Shown piece by piece: positions 12,362 through 20,350 of a stretch of DNA of 24,129 nt. The stretch lies in NCBI GenBank assembly GCA_003339415.1, contig PDHQ01000436.1:1-24129 (forward strand). Direction: 5' to 3'. The stretch's first letter is position 1, and the number at the start of each line of letters is the position of its first letter. The stretch comes from Ophiocordyceps camponoti-saundersi (nom. inval.). Taxonomy: Eukaryota > Ascomycota > Sordariomycetes > Hypocreales > Ophiocordycipitaceae. Both the position numbers and the translations under genes were made by a program. Under the pieces are notes generated by a model. The model ran no database searches and was not told the DNA's origin. It saw only the letters and a list, made by a program, of their open reading frames with translations.

Positions 12362-13150
12362 TTAATTATAATAATAGCCCTCCTTCGGCAGTAGTTAAGC
12401 GTCTCGAGATCTCAGTCTCTCTTAAGCTAGATAGTTAGTTTAAATCTAGCGTAGGGTATTAGTATTTTTACCGTAAAGCTTAGACTAAGTTATACCCCTA
12501 AAATATACTTATTCTAACTAAGCTAGGGCGACTAATAGTCTTAAATAGTCTCTAGCTAGTATTATCGATTTTATTAAAACTACTACTCGCTAGAACTAAT
12601 CTTATACCCGTAAGTTTACTATAACCGTCTATATTATTAATCTAAAAACTAATTTGCGAATTATAGCGGCGCTAAGTTAGCGTTTAAGAATAACGGAGCC
12701 GGAGCCTTTTTATAGGGAATTATACCTTAGGTATTTATTTAGTAGATATAGCACTACCTAGCACTAATTTACGAACTATCTTTATCGTAAATATCTCTTA
12801 CTTATATAATTAGGCTAACCGCCTCTTCGGCGAACGAGAAACTTACTTTTCTTATCTTATATCGCTCGAGCTACGGAATACTAGCCGATATAAACTATAG
12901 CCTCTCGCTACTAACCGGCTAATTATCGTAATATAGTATATTTCCACTTTTCTATAAACGCTATCTTACGACTAGCTTATAGTTATTCCTAAAAGCGTAA
13001 GCACGGATAACTTACGATAAAGTCCTTTCTAAGAGCGATATCTAAAGCTTATACTACGCTCGGCGCTCGATATATCTTTTATAATTTACCGCTATTTCGG
13101 TCACTACTTATTTACCTTTAGATATTTCGTTAGGTCTAGTCTTCTTTATA
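12362..13150. other. Degenerate stretch, no gene recognised
   Basis: RIP-mutated sequence to the right of the palindrome. Short coding-like patches are present (around 12690-12860, plus strand), but all frames carry many TAA/TAG codons. No tandem repeats were noticed. Confidence 0.4.
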
Positions 13151-13178
13151 GGGGGGGGGGGGGGGGGGGGGGGGGGGG
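13151..13178. repeat. G28 homopolymer run beside an assembly gap
   Basis: Twenty-eight consecutive G residues, followed by AGAGAGAAAG and then sequence with normal CA/TG content up to the N gap. Such a run commonly breaks reads and assemblies, so the length and the adjoining sequence should be treated with caution. Confidence 0.85.
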
Positions 13179-13226
13179 AGAGAGAAAGTGCAATAAAAGT
13201 CATCTTATTGTAAGTTTTGTTTGCTC

Positions 13227-13236
13227 NNNNNNNNNN
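13227..13236. other. Assembly gap (10 N)
   Basis: Ten N bases. The flanks at 13179-13226 and 13237-13255 contain CA and TG, unlike everything around them. They may be a short un-RIPped insertion, or low-quality or misjoined sequence at a contig end. Confidence 0.95.
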
Positions 13237-13280
13237 TGTCTTTCCTTGTCTTCTCTTTTTCTCTTTTTTTTTTTTTAGCG

Positions 13281-13871
13281 GTAAAGGCCTTACTAGAGGA
13301 ACTTATTCTAATAGTCGTTATAGTACCCCTAGGCCTTATTACGAAGACTCTAAATATTCGCTAGTATAAAGTTTACTCCTAGGAAAGCTTTTAAGATACT
13401 ATCTATAGAGAATACGTTATAAAGAAAAATAAATTAATAATAGCGACTAAGTATATTTAGTATATCTAGAGACTTCTCGCCTTAGGCCTCTAGGAGATTA
13501 TAGATAACGGGAGTTATAGCAGGCTATTCTTCTTACTTAAAAGCACTACGATTACTAGGTCTAAGTATAGTAAGGTAATACGTTAAGAATATACCGCTAT
13601 TACCTCCTTAGGACTCGGGCTACGGCGAGAATATACTACGGCTACCTTAGCTCTAAAGCTGCGGATCGATAGGCACCTGCTAGAAACTGCCCGATTACTA
13701 GTCTAGCGTTTACGGGATACTACGGCCGCCGCGGCTAGAACTGCCGCCTCGACCTCGTACGCTACCTTAGCTACGGCCCGCTGCAAAGCCACCGCGGCCA
13801 GATATTGCAAGTTGCGAAGGGTAATAAAATATATAAGAGATAATATTATTATAAGGAAGATAAGTAAGTAA
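13281..13871 (+). pseudogene. Decayed C-terminal coding sequence, Ala/Arg-rich end
   Basis: Read from 13281 to TAA 13869-13871, the frame gives 196 codons with about eight TAG/TAA stops, mostly early. The second half is almost open: 13583-13710 and 13722-13868 contain no stop. It encodes a Leu/Arg/Thr/Ala-rich helical-looking C-terminus with three Cys residues near the end (codons at 13788, 13806 and nearby). The true start probably lies upstream of or within the gap region. GC content is higher and RIP lighter at 13680-13815, where GCA, TGC, CAC and CTG codons survive. No family was recognised. Confidence 0.42.
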
Positions 13872-13903
13872 ATAAGTAAGTAAGTAACTAAGTAAGTAAG
13901 ATA
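13858..13903. repeat. (GTAA)n tetranucleotide microsatellite
   Basis: About ten GTAA units, with one AAAT and one ACTA variant, lie at and just past the stop of the preceding decayed frame. Confidence 0.85.
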
Positions 13904-14178
13904 GTATAATATAAAGGGGTAATAAGTTTAGGTTTATATTTTTTTCCCTAATATATAACTATATAAATTCGAGAAATAGAAAAAAATATAGAAAAAACCT
14001 ATAGCGTAAAGATTCTACGTGTTCGTTTTTTTTTATTATTTTGCTAATTAAGCTAAAGCCCTACCTCTTAGATAGTAGTTATAAACGGCGCTTAGTAAGG
14101 TTAATAGCCTAAGGTTCTAAGCTACTACCTTATAGGCCTTACTAGCTCTTCTATACTCTAAGGGCAGCTAGCAGCTAT

Positions 14179-14212
14179 TAGGTGCCGGGTGCAAACCCGC
14201 GACGGGCACCTA
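14179..14212. repeat. Compact nested hairpin in an un-RIPped spot
   Basis: TAGGTGC (14179-14185) is perfectly complementary to GCACCTA (14206-14212). Inside it, CGGGT (14186-14190) pairs with ACCCG (14195-14199) around a GCAA loop, a GNRA-type tetraloop. The surrounding 14160-14235 keeps several CA and TG dinucleotides, which is rare here. GGTGCAAACCC loosely resembles a pol III B box, but no full tRNA fold or A box could be drawn. It might be a small structured RNA remnant, a SINE piece, or chance. Confidence 0.55.
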
Positions 14213-14289
14213 AGGCACACCTCCTAGTAGCAACTATAAGGAAAATAAAATCGGATTTTTTATCTAACCCTTCTATCTTCCTATTCTTC

Positions 14290-14453
14290 TTCCTTATTAT
14301 CCTTATTACCCTTATTGCCCTTATTACTTCCTTATTATTATTATCACCCTTATTATCCTTATTATCCTTATTACCCTTATTACCCTTATTACCCTTATTA
14401 CCCTTATTACCCTTATTACCCTTATTACCCTTATTACCCTTATTACTTCCTTA
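14290..14453. repeat. 9-bp satellite, unit CCTTATTAC
   Basis: A perfect array of CCCTTATTA units runs from about 14367 to 14444, with degenerate CTTATTATC/CTTATTGCC units on the left. Because the period is a multiple of three, it makes artificial open frames on both strands (Leu-Leu-Pro, Tyr-Tyr-Pro, and Val-Ile-Arg on the reverse), which should not be taken as genes. The unit contains no CA or TG on either strand, so RIP could not erode it. Confidence 0.9.
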
Positions 14454-14950
14454 TTATTATTATTATATATATAAAAAAAAAAAATCCTCTCTCTAATAGC
14501 GGCTACTATTAAGTAACGGTAATCGGATAGATCCCTATTCGTATTATCCGCTCTACGGCTTATTAGGTAAATTAAGGTAATATACTGCCTATAAAGTATA
14601 ATAAAATATCTTAGCGATTCCGCGAGACCTTGCGCATAGTATATATTAAGCACTATAGCCTTCCTAAGATCTATCGCTTCGGTAATAAGCGAGTCTAGTA
14701 GTTTAATAAGTTTACCTTTATAGATAGGTATTAACTTCTCTATACCTATAATAGGCGATAACGCTAATATGCCTTTTATAGGGACTTATAACGTTATATC
14801 TTCTCTAGAGGTGACTATATAAGATACTCGAATAGCTTTCTTAGATAGGTTAACTAGATCTTTATCTACGAAATCGACGACCGTTATATCTTTATCCTTC
14901 TTACCCCTATCGATATACTTAACGAAAGAGACTATAATCTTAGCCTGCAC
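14454..14950 (-). pseudogene. Relatively well preserved minus-strand coding fragment, unknown
   Basis: From GTG at 14950 (CAC on the plus strand, 14948-14950) the reverse strand reads for about 165 codons with a single TAA, until it runs into the 9-bp satellite. The sequence looks like a soluble globular protein. A Lys/Asp-rich segment (Tyr-Ile-Asp-Arg-Gly-Lys-Lys-Asp-Lys-Asp) lies near 14900, a Val-Asp-Phe-Val-Asp-Lys-Asp segment near 14870, and an Ile-Ser-Arg-Arg-Ala-Asp-Asn-Thr-Asn-Arg segment near 14545. Codons continue open a little upstream of 14950. The 3' end has probably been replaced or interrupted by the satellite. I do not recognise it. The start codon is not established. Confidence 0.45.
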
Positions 14951-15541
14951 CGGGTAGCATATTATTATAATAAGCTAGTTATTATTAAACTTAATATAAT
15001 TAAGCCTACTAAGGTTTATATTATCCGCCTTAGTAAGAATAATATTATTTAGGTTAAATAGCAGGTTAAATAGCTATAAGTATTAAGCAGGTAAGTCTAT
15101 ATTTCTATTATCCTTTAAGTAGTATATCCTTACCGTCCTAACTTCCACCTCTTACCTAACCTGCCTACCTAGGTAATACCTAAGTAGATAGGTAGGCTAG
15201 GTAGGCCTTATAGGTATTAATTTTTATAAGACGCAGCTTACCTAGTAGGTATCGACTTACCTTCTATCTTCCGAATAAATCACCCCTATATATCCTCTAC
15301 TCTCTGCCTTACCGGATAATACTATATATCTGCTTACCTCTCCCGTAAAGGTATACCTAAAGCACCTACCTAATATAATAGGTCTCTATATTAACACTTA
15401 GCTTATATATAGAATATAATAATATCCTTCTCTTATCTCGGTTAGTACCTACCTTTACCTCTCTTAACTAATAGTGTAGGGTTAGGGTAAGGTAAGAGAC
15501 GCTATTAATTTTCTATCTTAGATAACCTACCCCTAAATACT
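14951..15541. other. Degenerate stretch rich in TAGG/CCTA words
   Basis: No gene was recognised. Around 15155-15206 there is an imperfect inverted repeat: the CCTACCTAG-type words at 15155-15171 face TAGGTAGGCTAGGTAGG at 15189-15205. CCTA/TAGG words are scattered widely between 15080 and 15260. A single GGGTTAGGG-like word at 15479 is not a telomere array. Confidence 0.5.
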
Positions 15542-15652
15542 TATCTCCGTCACCTCCTTAACCTCTCTATCTCCGTCACCTCTTTAACCTCTCTATCTCT
15601 ATCGTCTCCTTAATTCTCCTATCTCTATTACCTTTTTAACCTCTCTATCTCG
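15542..15652. repeat. 26-bp tandem repeat, about 4.3 copies
   Basis: Units begin at 15542, 15568, 15594 and 15620, with a partial unit at 15646. The first reads TATCTCCGTCACCTCC and so on. Copies 1 and 2 are almost identical, and copies 3 and 4 differ mainly by changes such as CGTC to CATC/TATC-type variants. It is a minisatellite with no visible coding meaning. Confidence 0.85.
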
Positions 15653-15944
15653 ACCGACTACCTAATATAATCGTTAGCCTATATTTACTATTTATAGTTA
15701 TAATTACCCGGCACTATTAGTAAGATTATAATCTGTTCTACTTCTATTCCTAAGTATCTACTTACTTTTATTACCTTTAGATTAACTACGGACCCTAACT
15801 AGTTACTTACCTATATAGTATAGATACCCTTCTAACTAGTACCTAAGTAGGTATATACCTAGGATTATCTACGCGGACCTAGATTATCCGCGTAGTAGAT
15901 TATCTACGTGGTAGATTTAGATTATTAGCATAGTAGACTGTCCG

Positions 15945-15971
15945 CCCCCCCCCCCCCCCCCCCCCCCCCCC
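15945..15971. repeat. C27 homopolymer run
   Basis: Twenty-seven C residues directly follow a copy of the 20-bp interspersed motif (15920-15939) and the linker TGTCCG. Other motif copies are followed by G runs at 16249-16263 and 16684-16695. Confidence 0.85.
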
Positions 15972-16248
15972 TTATTATCGTAGCTATTAATATAATAGAA
16001 ACTTTTACTAAGAAGCTTAAGTAGATCCGAAAAATCGTCCTTATTACCGAAGGTTAGGGTACGCGGACCTACGTTTATAGGTTACGGATTATTAGCGTAG
16101 TAGACTATTAAGACGCTTATAAAAGGGTTCCGGGCGTAGCGTAGTATCGGGCCCGATTAGGCTATTAGCGTCTAGTTTAACGGCGAGGCGGGCCTACGTT
16201 TTTAAGTTCCGGATTATTAGCGTGGTAGATTACTAACTATTCGGACTC

Positions 16249-16263
16249 GGGGGGGGGGGGGGG
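16249..16263. repeat. G15 run after CGGACTCGG
   Basis: The run follows a motif copy (16211-16230) with the linker TCGGACTCGG. The same CGGACTCGGG word precedes the G12 run at 16684-16695, so motif, linker and G run behave as one repeated module. Confidence 0.8.
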
Positions 16264-16683
16264 CTATTTATAGAACTAAAGACGGCTTCTAATTATCGTA
16301 GCCGGGCCGGGGGAGACGCTACCGCCCTTCTTAAAAGATATATATAGCGAAGGTCGACGACGTTTATATAAAGGTTTTAGATAAGCTATCGCTTAGGGAT
16401 AGGCTTTATATTATCTAGGATATATACTTTTTAATACTAAGAGTAAAATCTAAACTTAACTAAGCTTATACTAACTATTATAACGAAGGCCGATATAGTC
16501 TATCCTAACGGTAAATAAAAGCTTATAGTTCGGGAACTTACTTTAGGGAGTATCTGCTTAGGGAGGATGGCCTAATATAGCCTCGATTAGCCTCGGCTAT
16601 TAACGGCGTGGTGATTAACTTAGCGGATTATTAGCGTAGTAGACTGCCTGCTACCTAGCGGCGAATTATCCGGACTCGGGCTA

Positions 16684-16695
16684 GGGGGGGGGGGG
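16684..16695. repeat. G12 run after CGGACTCGGGCTA
   Basis: This is the second instance of the motif, CGGACTCGGG linker and G-run arrangement. The associated motif copy is at 16625-16645. Confidence 0.8.
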
Positions 16696-16929
16696 AAGCT
16701 AATAAGACGACTATTCCTAAAACTAACGGGCTATTAGCGTAAGGGATATTGCTACCTAGTGGCGGATTATTAGCGTGGTAGACTACTTATACTCTAAGAG
16801 CAAAAAGTATCTTTACCCTTTACCCTCCTCCCTCCTCCTCCTTCTAAGTATTATCTCCCCCTCTTCTTCCCCTTTTCCTTAGCTTATTATAACCCGTTAT
16901 CTACTATAGAAGTAAAAAATATCCTTACC

Positions 16930-17415
16930 CTCCTAAAGCCCCTAAAGACCCCTATCGTAAACCGACCCTATCTTACCGTAGTTCGAAACCCTTAGGGTAT
17001 AACGCCTAAAGAGATAACTTATTAAAGTCTAGAAGTCTCGAGGAAGATAGGGACTTTTAGTAAAATAAATATAACTAAACGCACCCTCTTCTAATTAGTC
17101 TCTTTACTCGCGTATCGAAACTTAATATAAGAGTTAGTAACGATATAGCTATTATTCGAAAAGCCTAATAATACCCTAACTAAAAAGGTATTATAGTAAA
17201 GATTACGGAATTTAATAAATTTAAAGTAATAGCCCCTCCTCGACCTTACCTCCGCCCGAGCTACCGCCCGAAGAATATATAATAAGGAAGATAACTGCTA
17301 CCGGAGGAAAGAGGATAAGTTATTAAACCGTATCGCCCGCCTCTTTACTATCTACCTCTACCGCGTAGAGTACGAGCGAGCGGATTACCTACGTAGATTA
17401 GGATTATCCGCGTAG
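16930..17415 (+). pseudogene. Decayed coding fragment running into the repeat cluster
   Basis: A frame ending at TAG 17413-17415 has an open C-terminal half. The 60 codons from 17236 to 17412 encode a charged, Arg/Glu/Asp/Tyr-rich segment (Arg-Arg-Ile-Tyr-Asn-Lys-Glu-Asp near 17270, Tyr-Glu-Arg-Ala-Asp-Tyr near 17375). The upstream half, from about 16930, has stops at Gln-like positions. The frame ends inside the first motif copy of the dense cluster, so either that motif was inserted into the gene or the gene ended there. Family unknown. Confidence 0.4.
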
Positions 17416-17724
17416 TAAATTATTAGCGTAGTAAATTTAGATTATTAGCGTAGTAAACTATCCGCTTATATCCTAAAGTTCTAGATTATCCGGACTAGAT
17501 TATCGGCGTAGTAGATTACTACGCGGATTATTAGCGTAGTAGATAGCTACGCGGATTATCCGCGTAGTAGATTATTAGCGTAGTAGATTTAGATTATTAG
17601 CGTAGTAAACTATCGGCGTGGTAGTTAGCTTATCTAGATTAGATTATCGGCGTAGTAAACTATCCGCCTATTTTTCTCTTCCTTTTCTAGCTACTAAGGC
17701 TTCCGCTAATATCTATAAGTTATA

Positions 17725-17951
17725 GATTATTAGCGTGGTAGACTCCTAAGTAGAAGCTTTAGAAATCCGAGGATAGATCGCAGCTAATAGAGGCTATAAT
17801 ACTAGCGAGGAAACGCTAAGGAAGACTCTATTACTAGCTATAGCTAGGGATTATTAGTATAGTAGACTCTTAAGAAGTAAAAATCCGAGGATAGATCGTA
17901 GCTAATAGAGGCTATAATACTAGCGAGGAAACGCCGAGGAAAACTCTATTA
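17725..17951. repeat. Tandem module A, two copies of about 110 bp
   Basis: Copy 1 is at 17725-17834 and copy 2 at 17849-17951. Each starts with the 20-bp motif and then shares AATCCGAGGATAGATCG, AGCTAATAGAGGC and TACTAGCGAGGAAACGC. The differences are largely transitions. The word CTAGCTATAGCTAGG that ends copy 1 recurs before the motif at 18117 and, in a variant form, before 18981. Confidence 0.85.
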
Positions 17952-18265
17952 GGATTATTAGCGTAGTAGACTCCTAAGAAGCGAGGGTACCTTTACGGTG
18001 CCCGTTATATATCTAGTCTCTAAGAATAATAAATAGTCGTGCTGTATAGCTATATAAGGACCGGGACGTAGTTAAATCCGATATAATAGATAAAGACTTA
18101 TACTAGCTATAGCTAGGGATTATTAGCATAGTAGACTCCTAAGAAGCGAGGGTACCTATATAATGCCCGTTATATATCCGGTCTCTAAGAATAACGAATA
18201 GTTATGCTATATAGCTGCGTAAGGACTAGGATATAGTCGAATCCGATATAATAGATAAAAACTAA
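17951..18265. repeat. Tandem module B, two copies of about 150 bp
   Basis: Copy 1 is at 17951-18100 and copy 2 at 18116-18265. Each opens with the 20-bp motif and CTCCTAAGAAGCGAGGGTAC, followed by TGCCCGTTATATAT, GTCTCTAAGAATAA and ATCCGATATAATAGATAAA. Copy differences are mainly C/T and G/A, so the duplication came before or during RIP. Confidence 0.85.
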
Positions 18266-18269
18266 TATA

Positions 18270-18560
18270 ACGGATAAAGATCTATTCTTCCTCTATAAGA
18301 AGCGTAAGGCTACCGCTATTTAAGAGTTTAAGACTATATATAAGATCGATAAGATCGAGGAAATACCTCGTTACTTACTAGGCTTAGATCGCTATCCTAA
18401 ACGATAGCGTATATTATATACGCCTCTTTTATTCCTAAAGCTAGCGCTACCGCGCTTAATATTATATCTTTTAAGGTAGCGGCCGAGATAATATAAGCTA
18501 AGTTCTCGCCTAACGTTATCGTACTAGAGATTAAACTTAAACTAAAGGATTATCCGCGTA
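18270..18560 (+). pseudogene. Decayed coding fragment between motif copies
   Basis: Two plus-strand frames carry protein-like sequence. The first, about 18288-18400, is Lys/Ile/Glu/Asp-rich with a single TAA (a Lys-Ile-Asp-Lys-Ile-Glu-Glu segment near 18340). The second, about 18390-18545, is Ala/Ile/Leu/Lys-rich with two stops and runs to the motif copy at 18547. A frameshift near 18395 would join them. No family was recognised. Confidence 0.35.
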
Positions 18561-18617
18561 GTAGATTACCTACCTAGGTAGTATTAAAGATAGGGAGTTT
18601 TCGTTAGCTTACGCCCC

Positions 18618-18880
18618 TAAGGAATTTAAACCCCTTCGGTATTATAGCTTTTAGTATTATTACTTTTAGTATTATAGCCTTTAGTATCGTAGCCTCTTAT
18701 CGCGACGCGTTAGTTTCTATAACCTTATTATAGCTATCGCTTCTAGCTATTATTATAGATACTTACTTAGTAGCTATAGCTAACTTTATAGGGGATTTAA
18801 ACCCCTCTAGTTATAGGGGATTTAAACCCCTCCGGTTATAGGGGATTTAAACCCCTTCGGCATTATCGCCTTTAGTATTG
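18618..18880. repeat. 25-bp repeat with GGGGATTTAAACCCC core
   Basis: Three tandem cores lie at 18791-18805, 18816-18830 and 18841-18855, spaced exactly 25 bp apart, and a fourth diverged copy is near 18620-18635. The fourth copy and the last tandem copy also share the following CTTCGG, ATTAT and TTTAGTATT words, so the whole ~60-bp unit is duplicated. The core is almost self-complementary (GGGG/CCCC arms around ATTTAAA) and could form a short hairpin or a dimeric protein site. Confidence 0.85.
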
Positions 18881-19390
18881 CTACCGTAAACGGTATATCC
18901 GTCGCTGTTAAGATAGATAGGCAAAGAGCTACCGAATATACGATACGCTAAAGAACACGGCTATTACTAGCGATAGCTAGGGATTATTAGCGTAGTAAAC
19001 TACTAGATAAATAGCTACCGAATATCTAGTGCTTATAGCTAGCCTGTAGCTATATTAATTAGGGTTTCTAGTAGCCGATAATAAATTAGAGGCTAAACTA
19101 TAAACCTATATACGATATCTTATAAAAGGTACCTTAAAAGCCTAGTTAACGCTTAGCTTCTCCGGAAGAGTAACGAAGAATATAGTACGAGAGGCTAAGA
19201 ATAGTACCTCTAATAATAAGGCTATAGATAGTGCCTAACTACCTTATAAACTAGCTAAAAGATAAAGGCGTATACCTAGATACGAGCAGCGGCATAGAGG
19301 CTTAAGGGGTGGAGGGTATAACGGCGTAGAGAGCGTAAGGGGTAGAGGGTATAAGTGGCCGGGTAGGGGCAAGTATAATTAAATATATTT
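18880..19390 (+). other. Weak coding-like stretch with short GGGGT-GGAGGGTATA repeat
   Basis: The plus strand from about 18886 reads Val-Asn-Gly-Ile-Ser-Val-Ala-Val-Lys-Ile-Asp-Arg-Gln-Arg-Ala before a stop, then passes through a motif copy at 18981 and degenerates. At 19298-19365 a unit of about 33 bp (AAGGGGTRGAGGGTATAA) occurs twice. This may be a further shattered piece of the coding sequence seen at 16.9-18.5 kb. Confidence 0.3.
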
Positions 19391-20091
19391 ATCGCCGAAA
19401 GTAATAATTAAGTAAATCTGAAAAAAAAAACCCGCTAATTAGATAAGTAGAATACTAGCTAGCTTAGCTAATTAGCGCTCTATATTTTTATAAGACTAGT
19501 ATAGTTTATAAGGTTAGTATTTAAACTGCGAGAATAGTATATATCGTAATACTATATCTAAGCGTCGGACTACCTATACGAGTAACTATAGCGTGCTCTA
19601 TAAATCCTATTATTATTACGTAATCTATATTCGTAATAATATTATAAAAAAAAATCTTTATTAAAATATAAATATATATCTAACTAGCACTCGTATAGAG
19701 GTAACGATAACTACTAGTCTTGCAGCCCCTTATAGCTTCCCGGTAAGGTATATATAAGTAGTAAAATATACCGATTAACGGCTTTATAGGATAAATTAAC
19801 GTTACCCTAATTATTAATATAAAGTTTCAGAGTGACGCCTTTTTAATTACCTAATTACGGATTATATCTAATTATATTACTAGATAAATATAACCCCTCG
19901 CTTATTAGCTTTCGGAAATATACGTATCTTTTCCTATTTTCTTATTACTTCCTCTATAGTTAACGATACTATCGGGGTCGGAGTTAATATCGATATCTTC
20001 GTATCCCTTAAGCGAGATAGTCGGTCCTAATCCGGCGGACAGTATTAGATTTTTATTATAACTACCTACCTTTCTAAGTAGAAAAAGGGCA
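19391..20091. other. Degenerate stretch, no gene recognised
   Basis: RIP-mutated sequence with nothing recognisable. Slightly more TG/CA survives near 19710-19730 and 19830 than elsewhere. Confidence 0.4.
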
Positions 20092-20350
20092 CTTTAGCGG
20101 GGGAAGAAGGACACCCTAAGCAAGCGTAGTAGATACCTAAGGGGCGTAACTTCTTAGGTAACTATAGTTTTTAACTAATATAGGGGGGGGTCTCTAGCTT
20201 TAGAGGGAAGAGCCGGATAGTAATTCTCTATCAGGAAAATAATAAGGAGTCGGTTTTCTATATAGAGACAGGAGAGGAAAGAATAAAGAAGACGAAAACT
20301 ATTTAATTAAATACTAAAAACTTTAAAATAAGTATTTAAATTAGTAATTT
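20092..20350. repeat. Direct repeat, left copy (LTR-like, ~260 bp)
   Basis: This copy matches 22299-22560 colinearly at a nearly constant offset of 2207-2210 bp. Shared words in order are CTTTAGCGGGG, GAAGGACACCCTAAG, AAGCGTAGTAGATAC, AATTCTCTAT, TTTTCTATATA, ACTATTTAATTA and ATACTAAAA. The spacing suggests the two LTRs of a dead ~2.5-kb retroelement, or two insertions of one repeat. No clear TG..CA ends, primer-binding site or target duplication could be confirmed. Confidence 0.7.

Larger units (their letters stand above)
15882..19001. repeat. Interspersed 20-bp motif family, about 22 copies
   Basis: The consensus is GGATTATTAGCGTRGTAGAC, with variants in which TTAGCG is replaced by TCCGCG or TCGGCG. 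Copies start near 15882, 15898, 15920, 16086, 16211, 16625, 16764, 17401, 17418, 17440, 17498, 17525, 17553, 17570, 17592, 17642, 17725, 17848, 17952, 18117, 18547 and 18981. All are in the same orientation. They are dense at 17400-17660 and spread elsewhere. The GTGG versus GTAG alternation fits RIP of an original GTGG. The flanks of some copies also match (CGGACCTACG-like words before 16086 and 16211), so a longer unit of about 50 bp once existed. Function is unknown. Confidence 0.85.

Noticed and set aside
14160..14235. tRNA gene at the hairpin
   Set aside because: A B-box-like word and stems are present, but no D-arm, anticodon arm or acceptor pairing in a 70-90 nt span could be drawn.
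14182..14512. Open frames with Leu-Leu-Pro or Tyr-Tyr-Pro repeats on the plus strand and Val-Ile-Arg on the minus strand
   Set aside because: They come from the 9-bp satellite, whose period is a multiple of three. Only the non-repetitive minus-strand part above 14454 looks coding.
15478..15492. GGGTTAGGG-like word as telomere repeat
   Set aside because: Only about one and a half units are present, with no array. It is not evidence of a chromosome end.
15882..17660. CRISPR-like array from the regularly recurring 20-bp motif
   Set aside because: Spacing is irregular (from 16 bp to several hundred), spacers are not of constant length, and the setting is eukaryotic RIPped DNA with no cas genes.
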